64,000 nt of DNA from JAFGVL01 sp964546015 (GCA_964546015.1 CAZJHO010000003.1:216595-280594), one strand, 5' to 3'. Shown: positions 39,877-47,734, counted from the stretch's first letter. The notes: generated by a model not told the origin, from the sequence alone. Numbers and translations: made by a program.

Positions 39877-41595
39877 TTATTGATTGTTCTTCCATTTCAC
39901 TACAACTGTGCTTCCTGCCGACAACTCATTTACTTTGTTAATCCAACGTTTTTCTCCCTGCGCTTTCGCTTTGAGGAATGGGTTTTGTGTTCCGGTTAGT
40001 AGTAAACTACTGTTTACCAACCACCATTTATTTGTAATTCCTGCACGTTTTAAGTCTTGTTGCAGGCGTTCAGCTTCAAATACAGGTGTCGCTTCGGGAA
40101 GTGTTACGATGACAACCTCCGTTTCTTTTTCGTTTCTCAAACGAGGCAAAAGATTTTTAACGGCAGGCGTAATATTGCCTTGTGTACGTTCTACTTCATG
40201 ATGATAGCTTTGAGTTGCATCTAACAACAATAAAGTGTGTCCTGTTGGTGCGGTATCAATAACCACAACTTGATTGTCGGCTTTGGCGACAACTTCGGCA
40301 AAGGCATTGAAAACAGCGATTTCCTGCGTACAAGGCGAACGCAAATCCTCTTCGATATAACTTAAATCGGCATCGCCCATTGCTTCGCGGGCTTTGTCTA
40401 AGATGTTCTTTTGATATTCAGCTAAAACAGCCTTTTCGTCAATATGACTTATGGAAATACCTTCGATTTTAGTATTTACATACGCCAAATGATTAGCGGG
40501 GTCGGTGGTTGTTAAAAGAACTTTTACGCCTTTTTGTGCCAATCCTCTTGCAATATTTCCCGCAATCGTTGTTTTTCCTACTCCGCCTTTTCCCATTGTG
40601 AAAATAACTCGTTTTCCCGATGTGTATAAATCATCAATGAGATTGTCGAGCGTTTGAAAATGCGTATCTTTCAATTCAACCGTTTTTGTTTGTGTGGAAA
40701 TATCCGTAGTGAGCATATTGCGGATATTTTCAATGCCTGTCATATTGTACGATCGCAAAGGAATGGTGTAAGTAATTAGTTTTAGCAAGTTTTCGGAACG
40801 GTTATTCAATGCTTTTTGCTGACGTTCGTATAACTGTTTTGAAATGGTATCTGTTTCATCGTAATTTTCCAAAACTCCGTTGATGATAAGATGTTGGGCT
40901 TTTATTCCGATGTCTAACAATTCATTTGAGGAACGCTCGACTTCTTTCAACGGCGTTTCATCGGGACGACTAACCAAAAATAGCGTTGTTTTACTGTTGT
41001 CGGTTAAGGTATTTACCGCTAATTTGTAGATTTCTTTACGGTCTTCCAAACCCGACAATTGACCTAAACAAGATGCTCCTGTTGTGTTTTCGGCAATGAA
41101 CGTATTCCAAGCAGACGGCAATTGCAACATTCTTAATGTATGACCTGTGGGGGCAGTATCGAAAATAATATGGTCGAAATCTTTTTGTTTATCTTCGTTG
41201 GTAATTACATTTGAAAATTCGTTGAACGCCGCAATTTCTACTGTGCATGAACCAGATAATTGTTCTTCCATATTAGCAATTACGCTTTCGGGCAATTTCC
41301 CACGAAAGGGAGAAATAACTGTTTCGCGATATTCGGCTGCTGCTTGTTCGGGATTGAGATTGATAACGGTAAGGTTTGGAACTTCTTTTATGATTGTGCC
41401 TTTATTGTCCAAAGGCATATCAAAAACATCTTGCAGATTGGAAGCAGGGTCGGTGCTGACAAGCAGTATTTTTTTACCGCTGTCGGCTAAGTTTACCGCC
41501 GTTGCACAAGCTACTGACGTTTTACCTACTCCACCTTTTCCTGTAAAAAAGATATATTGTGTAAAATTTTGTTCGGTCGGATTGAACTTTTCCAT
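39877..41595 (-). CDS. arsA: arsenite efflux ATPase ArsA
   Basis: About 572 aa from an ATG that overlaps the arsC stop (TAATG); an upstream ATG adds four residues. Two homologous ATPase halves with deviant Walker A motifs GKGGVGKTS (about 22) and GKGGVGKTT (about 338), each followed by 'D-T-A-P-T-G-H-T-L', the ArsA switch II/DTAP signature. ArsA binds As(III) delivered by ArsD and energises the efflux permease. ArsA usually pairs with ArsB, but pairing with Acr3-type permeases is known, as here. Last gene of the ars operon. Confidence 0.94.
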   Translation of the reverse strand: MEKFNPTEQNFTQYIFFTGKGGVGKTSVACATAVNLADSGKKILLVSTDPASNLQDVFDMPLDNKGTIIKEVPNLTVINLNPEQAAAEYRETVISPFRGKLPESVIANMEEQLSGSCTVEIAAFNEFSNVITNEDKQKDFDHIIFDTAPTGHTLRMLQLPSAWNTFIAENTTGASCLGQLSGLEDRKEIYKLAVNTLTDNSKTTLFLVSRPDETPLKEVERSSNELLDIGIKAQHLIINGVLENYDETDTISKQLYERQQKALNNRSENLLKLITYTIPLRSYNMTGIENIRNMLTTDISTQTKTVELKDTHFQTLDNLIDDLYTSGKRVIFTMGKGGVGKTTIAGNIARGLAQKGVKVLLTTTDPANHLAYVNTKIEGISISHIDEKAVLAEYQKNILDKAREAMGDADLSYIEEDLRSPCTQEIAVFNAFAEVVAKADNQVVVIDTAPTGHTLLLLDATQSYHHEVERTQGNITPAVKNLLPRLRNEKETEVVIVTLPEATPVFEAERLQQDLKRAGITNKWWLVNSSLLLTGTQNPFLKAKAQGEKRWINKVNELSAGSTVVVKWKNNQ

Positions 41596-42029
41596 TAGCA
41601 ATGACATTTATTTTGATTAATATTTATTTCTATAAATTGTTTACAATATTTTTTTATCATTTCGCGCACTTGGCGAAATTCATTCATTATTTCTGTTTCC
41701 GTTCCTTGCGCTTTGGCAGGGTCGGGAAAGTTTTGGTGTATCTTCACTGCTTTTGTCGGGAAGTGAGGGCATCGCTCGCGGGCATTGTCGCAAACGGTTA
41801 TTACATAGTCAAAATCAATATTTTGATATTCGCTTACATTGTTTGAAGTTTGGTTTGAAATATCAATGCCGTCTTCTTTCATTGTTTCAATGGCTCTCGG
41901 ATTAACGCCATGCGTTTCAACGCCTGCGCTGTATATTTCGGCTTTGTTACCTGCAAAATGTCGTAAATATCCTTCGGCTATTTGACTGCGGCAACTATTG
42001 CCCGTACAGAGAACTAATATTTTTGTCAT
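41595..42029 (-). CDS. arsC: arsenate reductase, LMW phosphatase type
   Basis: 144 aa from the Met directly before 'T-K-I-L-V-L-C-T-G-N-S-C-R-S'; a longer 162-aa frame begins inside arsM and is unlikely. The phosphatase loop C-T-G-N-S-C-R-S supplies the nucleophilic Cys, and 'V-C-D-N-A-R-E-R-C-P' supplies the two further Cys of the thioredoxin-coupled (Staphylococcus pI258-type) mechanism. It reduces arsenate to arsenite for export or methylation. It follows arsM by 10 bp. Confidence 0.93.
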   Translation of the reverse strand: MTKILVLCTGNSCRSQIAEGYLRHFAGNKAEIYSAGVETHGVNPRAIETMKEDGIDISNQTSNNVSEYQNIDFDYVITVCDNARERCPHFPTKAVKIHQNFPDPAKAQGTETEIMNEFRQVREMIKKYCKQFIEININQNKCHC

Positions 42030-42039
42030 AATCTTCAAT

Positions 42040-42870
42040 TTAACAACAACCCGAACTGCAACCACAACCTTGTTTTTCTCCATAAACCGTTATACTTCGG
42101 ATTATGGTCGGGGTTGTTTTGTATGTTTCAAATTCTTTTTCTGTTAGAAAATTCCGCAAAATCTCATCGGGAATAATTATCGGTTTTTCCTTTTGAATGA
42201 CAATATTTTGAAATCCTGCCTGCTTGATAAAATTGAGATAATCGCTTTTCTGACTTGCACCTGCCACACAGCCTGCGTACATTTCGGCGGTTGTTTGCAG
42301 TTTTTCGGGCAATTCGCCCACAAGCACAACATCGGAAATGCTGAAATGTCCGCCAACTTTCAATACCCTGTAAATATCATTGAAGACAGCGGTTTTGTTC
42401 GGCACAAGATTAAGTACGCAGTTGCTTACAATTACATCAGCTGCATTATCGTTTACAGGCATATTTTCAATATCGCCCTGCCGAAACTCTACATTATTAA
42501 AACCTCGTTTTTCGGTATTAATGCGAGCCTTTTCAATCATAGCGGGTGTAAAATCTATGCCTATGACTTTGCCTGTTTCGCCTGTTTCGGCTCGTGCCAC
42601 AAAGCAATCATTGCCTGCACCGCTACCTAAGTCTATGACTACATCGCCTTTTTTGATTTTGGCAAATTGTGTTGGCAATCCGCAACCTAAGCCTAAATCG
42701 GCATCGGGATTGTAACCGTCCAAGTCTTTGTAATCTTCGTTCATTATGCTGTGTACTTCTGTTGAACAATCATCTGTGCAACAGCAGGAACAACCGCTTG
42801 CGTTTTCTTGTAAAGCAATTTCGCTGTATTTTTGCTTTACCATTTCTTTGATTTGTTCTTCGTTTGTCAT
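42040..42870 (-). CDS. arsM: arsenite S-adenosylmethionine methyltransferase ArsM
   Basis: 276 aa class I methyltransferase. Motif I 'V-I-D-L-G-S-G-A-G-N-D' near residue 78, 'S-N-C-V-L-N-L-V-P' near 150 with the substrate Cys, and 'A-G-C-V-A-G-A' near 203 with the second arsenic-binding Cys. An N-terminal Cys cluster 'C-S-C-C-C-T-D-D-C' and C-terminal 'C-G-C-S-S-G-C-C' are metal-binding extras. It converts As(III) to methylated species, volatile or more easily exported. Lies between arsD and arsC. Confidence 0.93.
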   Translation of the reverse strand: MTNEEQIKEMVKQKYSEIALQENASGCSCCCTDDCSTEVHSIMNEDYKDLDGYNPDADLGLGCGLPTQFAKIKKGDVVIDLGSGAGNDCFVARAETGETGKVIGIDFTPAMIEKARINTEKRGFNNVEFRQGDIENMPVNDNAADVIVSNCVLNLVPNKTAVFNDIYRVLKVGGHFSISDVVLVGELPEKLQTTAEMYAGCVAGASQKSDYLNFIKQAGFQNIVIQKEKPIIIPDEILRNFLTEKEFETYKTTPTIIRSITVYGEKQGCGCSSGCC

Positions 42871-42878
42871 AACCCAAA

Positions 42879-43208
42879 TTATTTTTTAACGGTTAATTCG
42901 TCTTCGGAAATTCCGAGCCATTCTGCAATTTGTTTGTTGGTCGGATAGCCTTTTTTTATCACAATTTCTCCATCAACGGTAACAATGGGAAGAATATCGG
43001 CGGTTTCATTCATCAGAGCTTCGTTGATAACTTTGGTTGTTACATATACTTGCGGATTATCACGCAAATTAAAACGCTTGATAATAATTCCTTTTTTCTT
43101 TAAAGTTTCAACCACTACTGCAATACGCATTAATTCGGGGTCGATGTTTACACCGCATAATCCTGTCGGACAACAAAGAGCGGGGTCGTATATTTTTATC
43201 TCTTTCAT
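42879..43208 (-). CDS. arsD: arsenite metallochaperone ArsD
   Basis: 109 aa with the family start 'I-K-I-Y-D-P-A-L-C-C-P-T-G-L-C-G' carrying the Cys12-Cys13-Cys18-type arsenite site (here 'C-C-P-T-G-L-C'). It passes As(III) to ArsA and may act as a weak repressor. A thioredoxin-like fold is typical. 8 bp upstream of arsM. Confidence 0.93.
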   Translation of the reverse strand: MKEIKIYDPALCCPTGLCGVNIDPELMRIAVVVETLKKKGIIIKRFNLRDNPQVYVTTKVINEALMNETADILPIVTVDGEIVIKKGYPTNKQIAEWLGISEDELTVKK

Positions 43209-43215
43209 TTCTCGT

Positions 43216-43449
43216 TTATTTTTTGATTACTTCTGCTATTTCTTCTTCTGACGGAACATATCCTTTTATCTTTATTTCGCCGTCAATCACAACAGCGGGT
43301 AATGACATTACATTGTATTTCACAATTTCGAGAATATCTTGTTCCTTTTTTAAATCGGCTGAAATGTTTAAATCTTTCAACACTTTTTCTACTCTATCGT
43401 AGGTTGTTTTACAATTGGGGCAACTTGTGCCTAATACTATTATTTCCAT
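43216..43449 (-). CDS. thioredoxin family protein, ArsE-like
   Basis: 77 aa from Met before 'E-I-I-V-L-G-T-S-C-P-N-C-K-T-T'; an upstream extension overlapping the permease gene is rejected. It has the glutaredoxin/thioredoxin-3 fold pattern with redox motif CPNC (residues 10-13) and the cis-Pro 'M-S-L-P-A-V-V-I'. In arsEFG-type operons a protein of this kind accompanies ArsF and the ArsG permease in tolerance to aromatic arsenicals. That assignment rests on neighbours. Confidence 0.75.
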   Translation of the reverse strand: MEIIVLGTSCPNCKTTYDRVEKVLKDLNISADLKKEQDILEIVKYNVMSLPAVVIDGEIKIKGYVPSEEEIAEVIKK

Positions 43450-43462
43450 ATCTGTTTCTTGT

Positions 43463-44161
43463 TTAAATGTTTGTAATGATATAATAAATTCCCACAATGA
43501 TAAAAATTGCAGCGACAACCCATTTTGCCCATTTTTCAAAGGATTTCATATTGTTGTAAAATTTTCCAACATTTGAAACGCTGTAAGCCAATAAAAACGC
43601 AATGATGATAACAGGCAAGCCTGTTGCAATGGCGAAAACAGGCGGCAACAAAAGTCCTGCGGAACTTGCAAGCGTTAAGGGTATTAGTGCGCCGAAATAC
43701 AAAACTGCTCCATACGGACAAAATGCCAATGCAAATAAAACACCCATTAGAAAAGCACTCCAATAACTACGTTTAGTTTGTTTTTCGCTTATGTGGGAAG
43801 TCCACTTGTTTAAAAATGGAATGTTGAATTTGATAATATCCAACATCAGTACGCCAATAATAATAAAGGCAATACCTATCCAAACGCCGTCAATTTGCTG
43901 AAACCATTTAGCAATGTGAAATTTGCTCGCTCCAAAATAAATAATGCTTGCCAATACGGTATAAGTAAACATTCGCCCAAGCGTGTAAATTAGTCCGTTG
44001 AAAAGGACACGCCGTTTGTCGGAAACGTCTTTGCTCAAATAAGCGGTTGCAGTGATATTCATTGCCAAAGGACAAGGACTAATTGCCGTCATTATCCCTA
44101 AAATAAAGGCAGTTAAAAATGGAATATTTGAATTATCGACTAATTGTTGTAAAAATTCCAT
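43463..44161 (-). CDS. membrane permease, ArsG / CcdA-like family
   Basis: 232 aa with six to seven membrane helices. 'S-P-C-P-L-A-M-N-I-T-A' near residue 28 and 'A-F-C-P-Y-G-A-V-L-Y-F' near 147 carry the paired Cys-Pro motifs of CcdA/DsbD-type electron or small-molecule transporters. In this setting it matches the family annotated as aromatic arsenical efflux permease ArsG. It may export organoarsenicals or move reducing equivalents to the periplasmic ArsF-like proteins. Overlaps the upstream gene by 1 bp. Confidence 0.75.
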   Translation of the reverse strand: MEFLQQLVDNSNIPFLTAFILGIMTAISPCPLAMNITATAYLSKDVSDKRRVLFNGLIYTLGRMFTYTVLASIIYFGASKFHIAKWFQQIDGVWIGIAFIIIGVLMLDIIKFNIPFLNKWTSHISEKQTKRSYWSAFLMGVLFALAFCPYGAVLYFGALIPLTLASSAGLLLPPVFAIATGLPVIIIAFLLAYSVSNVGKFYNNMKSFEKWAKWVVAAIFIIVGIYYIITNI

Positions 44162-44556
44162 TACTTTAAAATTTCGTTGATTTTCGCAACCAAGTCTGTT
44201 TCAAACTTTTCTTTGTCGTTTGTTCTTGCGTAATTTCTAACGATGTCTGAAATATCGGTTGAAGTTTCTTTTTTCTTAACTGTTTTAATTGCGACAACGG
44301 TTTGCGATTTTGCATTGTATTGTGCAACCAAATCTTTGTTGGCTTCATTTGCCAAAGCAACTTGTTTGAACGTAACATTTCCATTCGGAAAGTTCTTTTC
44401 AATAATGGTTTTTACTTCATTTTCCAAGTTGTTGCAGGCTGCCGCTTTACAACATGCTAATTGTGCCTTGAAATACAATACTTCTACACTGCTTTTTTGT
44501 GCGAAAACGCCAATTGTGATTAGTGCGAAAAACGCACTTAAAATAATTTTCTTCAT
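44161..44556 (-). CDS. secreted thioredoxin-like protein of the ars operon
   Basis: 131 aa with a signal peptide (1-19, cleavage after 'V-F-A-Q'). The mature part starts with a strand and 'A-C-C-K-A-A-A-C-N-N-L', a cysteine cluster at the thioredoxin active-site position, suited to thiol chemistry or As(III) binding. It is a sibling of the next gene (44578-44994) and probably periplasmic. I name no gene; it belongs to the ArsF-like group by context. Confidence 0.65.
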   Translation of the reverse strand: MKKIILSAFFALITIGVFAQKSSVEVLYFKAQLACCKAAACNNLENEVKTIIEKNFPNGNVTFKQVALANEANKDLVAQYNAKSQTVVAIKTVKKKETSTDISDIVRNYARTNDKEKFETDLVAKINEILK

Positions 44557-44577
44557 CTTTATTAATTTTAAATTTGG

Positions 44578-44994
44578 TTAGTTTATTCTTTTATTTACTT
44601 CTTCTTTAATCAAGTCGGTTAATTTTTCGGGATTGCTTAATGCCATTGCAAAAGCATCATCGGTAAGGTCTGAAAAATCATCTCCTTTGGCTACGATTAA
44701 ACTGCTGAATGAGATTTCATACTTTTCAGCAATTGCATCATTTTCCTTTTGCGAAAAATCTACCTCCTTGTACTGAACTTTGGGATTGTTGGAAAAATTA
44801 TCGGCAACAGTTTGTACGGCAACTTTCTCGATAGCGATGCAGGTTTTGCAACGCGCTTTTCCATGAAAATAATAAACGTAAACAACTGAGTTGTCTATTG
44901 TGTCGGCAGTTGTTTGGCTGTTGTTTTTCTGCGTATTATTGCCACACGAAACGGCAAATACGGCTAACATTGTGATTAAAATGATTTTTTTCAT
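44578..44994 (-). CDS. lipoprotein, ArsF-type nitrophenyl compound nitroreductase subunit family
   Basis: 138 aa. A lipoprotein signal 'A-V-F-A-V-S-C' puts the mature Cys at about residue 17. A thioredoxin-like domain follows with 'Y-F-H-G-K-A-R-C-K-T-C', a CxxC-type site. Family members named ArsF occur in arsEFG operons linked to reduction and export of nitro-phenylarsenicals such as roxarsone. Periplasmic, membrane-tethered. Directly downstream of acr3. Confidence 0.75.
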   Translation of the reverse strand: MKKIILITMLAVFAVSCGNNTQKNNSQTTADTIDNSVVYVYYFHGKARCKTCIAIEKVAVQTVADNFSNNPKVQYKEVDFSQKENDAIAEKYEISFSSLIVAKGDDFSDLTDDAFAMALSNPEKLTDLIKEEVNKRIN

Positions 44995-45010
44995 ACTACA
45001 TCTATTTTTA

Positions 45011-46063
45011 TTAATTATTGAATGAGTTACTTTTATAATATTTCTGTTTTAACCAAAAGGCAACATTAACCAAAAGGATAAGTGCAGGAACTTCAACCAA
45101 AGGTCCTATTACTCCTGCAAATGCTTGCCCGCTATGTAATCCGAAAACGCCGATTGCCACTGCAATAGCCAATTCAAAATTGTTTCCTGTGGCTGTAAAT
45201 GAAACAGCTGCGTTTTTGTCGTAACTTGCTCCCAATGCTTTGCTCGCAAAAAAGCTGATAAAAAACATAAGGGCAAAATAGATAAGTAAGGGAATAGCTA
45301 TTCTAACTACGTCCAAAGGTATTTGCACAATTAAATCGCCTTTTAAGCTGAACATGAGTATAATAGTGAAAAGCAATGCAATTAAAGTCAGTTTTGAAAT
45401 TTTGGGAATGAATGCTGTATTGTACCAATTTTCACCTTTGGCTTTTACCAAAATAACCCTTGTGAGAAAACCTGCCAAAAATGGAATACCTAAATATATC
45501 CCGACTGTTTTGGCAATTTCACCAATGGTAATATTTACAATTGCTCCCTCAAAACCGAACAGCGGAAGTAGTTTTGTGATGAATAGCCAAGCATAAAAAC
45601 CGTAAAAGAACACTTGAAAAATACTGTTTAAAGCGACCAACCCTGCGGCGTATTCGGAATTGCCTTCGGCTAAATCATTCCAAACCAACACCATTGCAAT
45701 ACAACGAGCTAATCCTATCAGTATAAGCCCAATCATATATTCGGGGTAGTTGTGCAGGAAAATAATTGCTAATGCAAACATCAAAATAGGTCCTACAATC
45801 CAATTCAAAGCCAATGAGAGTGTCAAAACTTTTGTGTTCTTAAATACTTTTGGCAATAGTTTGTAATTCACTTTTGCCAAAGGTGGATACATCATAAGTA
45901 TTAAACCAATTGCCAATGGTATATTCGTAGTTCCGCTTGACATGGAATTTATAGTTTCGGAAAAAGCAGGAATGAAATATCCCAACCCTACACCAATTGC
46001 CATTGCAACAAAAATCCAAAGGGTTAGGTATCTATCTAAAAAATTGAGTTTCTTTTTTGTCAT
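45011..46063 (-). CDS. acr3: arsenite efflux permease Acr3
   Basis: 350 aa with about ten membrane helices (bile/arsenite/riboflavin transporter fold). The diagnostic Acr3 motif 'G-L-A-R-C-I-A-M-V-L-V-W-N' with the essential Cys is at about 118-130, and 'A-V-S-F-T-A-T-G-N-N-F-E-L-A' near 290. It exports As(III) and sometimes Sb(III). Second gene of the operon. An 86-bp gap upstream holds a second candidate ArsR operator, TTCGTAGAAATACGAA (46108-46123). Confidence 0.94.
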   Translation of the reverse strand: MTKKKLNFLDRYLTLWIFVAMAIGVGLGYFIPAFSETINSMSSGTTNIPLAIGLILMMYPPLAKVNYKLLPKVFKNTKVLTLSLALNWIVGPILMFALAIIFLHNYPEYMIGLILIGLARCIAMVLVWNDLAEGNSEYAAGLVALNSIFQVFFYGFYAWLFITKLLPLFGFEGAIVNITIGEIAKTVGIYLGIPFLAGFLTRVILVKAKGENWYNTAFIPKISKLTLIALLFTIILMFSLKGDLIVQIPLDVVRIAIPLLIYFALMFFISFFASKALGASYDKNAAVSFTATGNNFELAIAVAIGVFGLHSGQAFAGVIGPLVEVPALILLVNVAFWLKQKYYKSNSFNN

Positions 46064-46107
46064 AATCTTTTCTTTTTGTTTGTCGCAATATTACGAACTG
46101 TATGTAT

Positions 46108-46123
46108 TTCGTAGAAATACGAA
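46108..46123. promoter_or_regulatory. second candidate ArsR operator, upstream of acr3
   Basis: TTCGTA-GAAA-TACGAA is a palindrome with 6-bp arms. It shares the TTCG..CGAA core with the site in front of arsR (46514-46531). A near-consensus -7 box (minus-strand TAATATTG, 46086-46093) follows, so acr3 may have its own regulated promoter. Confidence 0.45.
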
Positions 46124-46149
46124 CATAGTTATTAAAAAATTTTGAAACA

Positions 46150-46470
46150 TCAGCAAGATGTTTCGGTATTATTCACTTCTATTAATAGTTCATTGAATAA
46201 TTGTTTTGCCAATGCCCAATTTTTCTCATTGATACAATATCTTACAGTAGGTAACGTGATTGTTCCCTGTATCAATCCTGCTTCTTTTAGCTCTTTCAAA
46301 TGTTGCGATAGTGTGCTTTTGGCAATAGGTAGTATTTCAGACATATCGCCATGATAACAACAAGTTTGCTTTGCCAGCATTTGCAAAATAGCAATACGGA
46401 TAGGATGTCCCAACGCTTTAGCAAATCGTGCCAATTGCTCCTGTTCTTTTGTCAATTTTTCTTTTTCCAT
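46150..46470 (-). CDS. arsR: ArsR family repressor
   Basis: 106 aa winged-helix metalloregulator. 'G-H-P-I-R-I-A-I-L-Q-M-L' starts the HTH, 'I-A-K-S-T-L-S-Q-H-L-K-E-L-K-E-A-G-L-I' is the recognition region, and the vicinal cysteines in 'Q-T-C-C-Y-H-G-D' (about 37-38) are likely As(III) ligands. A further Cys ends the chain. It represses the operon until arsenite binds. The promoter at 46490-46521 overlaps the palindrome 46514-46531. First gene of the ars operon. Confidence 0.92.
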   Translation of the reverse strand: MEKEKLTKEQEQLARFAKALGHPIRIAILQMLAKQTCCYHGDMSEILPIAKSTLSQHLKELKEAGLIQGTITLPTVRYCINEKNWALAKQLFNELLIEVNNTETSC

Positions 46471-46489
46471 GCTATTAAAATGTCATTTG

Positions 46490-46531
46490 CAAAGATATAA
46501 ATAATTTTCACACGTTCGCAAGTTTACGAAC
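46490..46531 (-). promoter_or_regulatory. arsR promoter and operator
   Basis: Minus-strand -7 box TATCTTTG (46490-46497) with TTG (46519-46521) 21 bp upstream. The palindrome GTTCG-CAAGTTTA-CGAAC (46514-46531) covers the -33 element, the expected place for ArsR repression. Confidence 0.6.
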
Positions 46532-46625
46532 AATATTTTGATAAGCAAACTTTTTATCAATTTTCAGTGCAAGGTGCAAGTATCTATATATAGATACTTG
46601 CACTAAATATTATGATACAAAATAG

Positions 46626-46655
46626 TTGCTTATTTGAAAAAAGATTGTATCTTTG
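46626..46655 (+). promoter_or_regulatory. promoter near the right end of the element
   Basis: TTG (46626-46628), 19 bp, TATCTTTG (46648-46655): a full consensus match on the plus strand, but no normal gene follows for 400 bp. Confidence 0.55.
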
Positions 46656-46787
46656 AACTTGAGTTTTATGGCGACAACAGCAGACAAAGCTAAGCCAAGA
46701 GCAGTCATTTTAAGGTGCGCTCTTAGCCGTACCCCATAGGACAAAAAACGATTGTAAAATATTGAACTATAATGGGTTGGGAGAAAA

Positions 46788-46810
46788 GGTTCATAATCCT
46801 CCCTCTCCGC
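46788..46810 (+). other. putative attR (diverged tRNA-Ser 3' end)
   Basis: GGTTC, AATCC and CTCTCCGC occur in the same order and nearly the same spacing as in the tRNA-Ser 3' end (11368-11390), with several changes between. The perfect shared core is short (CTCTCCGC, 8 bp), so the call is tentative. Confidence 0.45.
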
Positions 46811-46834
46811 AAATAAAATTTCAAAATGAATTAA

Positions 46835-46868
46835 AAACTCGCAAAATCAAGGTTTTGTGAGTTTTTTG
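46835..46868 (+). terminator. intrinsic terminator after attR
   Basis: AAACTCGCAAAA pairs with TTTTGTGAGTTT (one G-U pair) and is followed by six T. It may be the original terminator of the tRNA-Ser locus, displaced by the insertion. Confidence 0.65.
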
Positions 46869-47059
46869 TTTTTAGGAAATACTCAAAAAATTCAATAAAA
46901 ACCAATCTGAAGGTTACCGGTTCGGTTACCCGGAGGATACTAAAGTTTGGGTAACCGAACCCGTTCAAAAAATGTTCATTATCAAGCAGTTCAATCATTG
47001 AACATCTTGATTTATAATGACAGGAAAACTAATTCTGAACACTTAAAAGGTTACCACAA

Positions 47060-47722
47060 ATGAACACCAAACTTTCGATTCTCTTTTACGCAAAAAGAGC
47101 TAAAACAAGCACTGGCGGAACTATTCCCATCTATTTACGCGTAACTGTAAACGGCGAACGCATCGAGTTTAGTACCAAACGCTACATCCATCCCGGCAAA
47201 TGGTCGGTTGAGGGCAGTTGTATGAAATGCACATCTGCCGAAGCAAAAAACACGAACAGCTTTTTAGATGCACTTAAAGCCAAAGTGTACGACTACCAAT
47301 AGCAACTTATCAGGCAAGACGATCTCGTTAATGTAGAAAACATGCGAAATAAACTTTTAGGCATCAAAAAACGAAGTCACATGTTTATCGGGATATTTCA
47401 AAAGCATAATGACGATGTAAAAGCCCTTATTGGAAAAGATTTTGCAGCAGCTATATTAGAACGCTATATTACTTCATTAAAACACACTGTCGGATTCTTA
47501 CAATGGAAATACAAAGTATCCGACATAGACATTCCCAAAATAGATCATGAATTTATAACCGCTTACGAGTTCTATCTGAAAATCGAATGTAACTTTTTAC
47601 AAGCAGGAGTTCATTGCTCCATTGAACGTGTGAATTATGTAACTCTTTTCTGTAATTATGTAATATCTCCTCTGGTTCAACCAACTAACTTTGTTCATTG
47701 TGAAAATTCATTCACAAACTAA
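47060..47722 (+). pseudogene. broken tyrosine integrase (second element remnant)
   Basis: The frame opens 'M-N-T-K-L-S-I-L-F-Y-A-K-R' and continues with the arm-binding domain typical of Bacteroidota integrases. A TAG at 47300-47302 interrupts it. The same frame continues beyond (from 47303) into the core-binding domain ('F-Q-K-H-N-D-D-V-K-A-L-I-G', 'L-K-H-T-V-G-F-L'). It then loses similarity near 47600 and never reaches the catalytic domain. So it is truncated as well as interrupted. It differs clearly from the intact integrase at 11663, so an older, separate element once used this locus. Confidence 0.8.
47686..47693 (+). promoter_or_regulatory. -7 box upstream of the secreted DUF3494 gene
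   Basis: TAACTTTG matches TAnnTTTG exactly, 41 bp before the ATG at 47735. It overlaps the tail of the broken integrase, which supports that frame being dead. Confidence 0.45.
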
Positions 47723-47734
47723 AAAATTAATAAG

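Larger units (their letters stand above)
11390..46810. mobile_element. integrated composite element at tRNA-Ser: integrase, provirus-like core and arsenic cargo
   Basis: The left boundary is the tRNA-Ser 3' end with a tyrosine integrase next to it; the right boundary is a diverged tRNA-3'-end-like sequence at 46788-46810. Inside are the integrase, ORF6N and DHFR-like accessory genes, a 24-kb provirus-like gene train, rteC and a complete ars operon. Everything from 14.7 to 46.5 kb is on the minus strand. The region lacks relaxase, mobilisation and T4SS genes. rteC and ars may come from a conjugative transposon that recombined with the provirus; that is inference. Confidence 0.65.
46662..46868 (+). 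ncRNA. candidate small transcript spanning attR
   Basis: A consensus promoter (46626-46655) and an intrinsic terminator (46835-46868) bracket about 200 nt. The only ORF is 23 codons (46668-46739, MATTADKAKPRAV..). AAGAGC/GCTCTT and GGGAG..CTCCC stems are visible, and the tRNA-3'-end-like sequence is inside. It may be a small RNA, a short peptide gene or a decayed tRNA locus. Confidence 0.3.

Noticed and set aside
42030..42083. Longer start for arsC
   Set aside because: The extension runs back into arsM; the Met directly before the conserved 'K-I-L-V-L-C-T-G-N' is the family start.
11390..46810. Conjugative transposon (CTnDOT-type)
   Set aside because: Apart from rteC and the integrase type there is no relaxase, coupling protein, TraG-like ATPase or exc gene.
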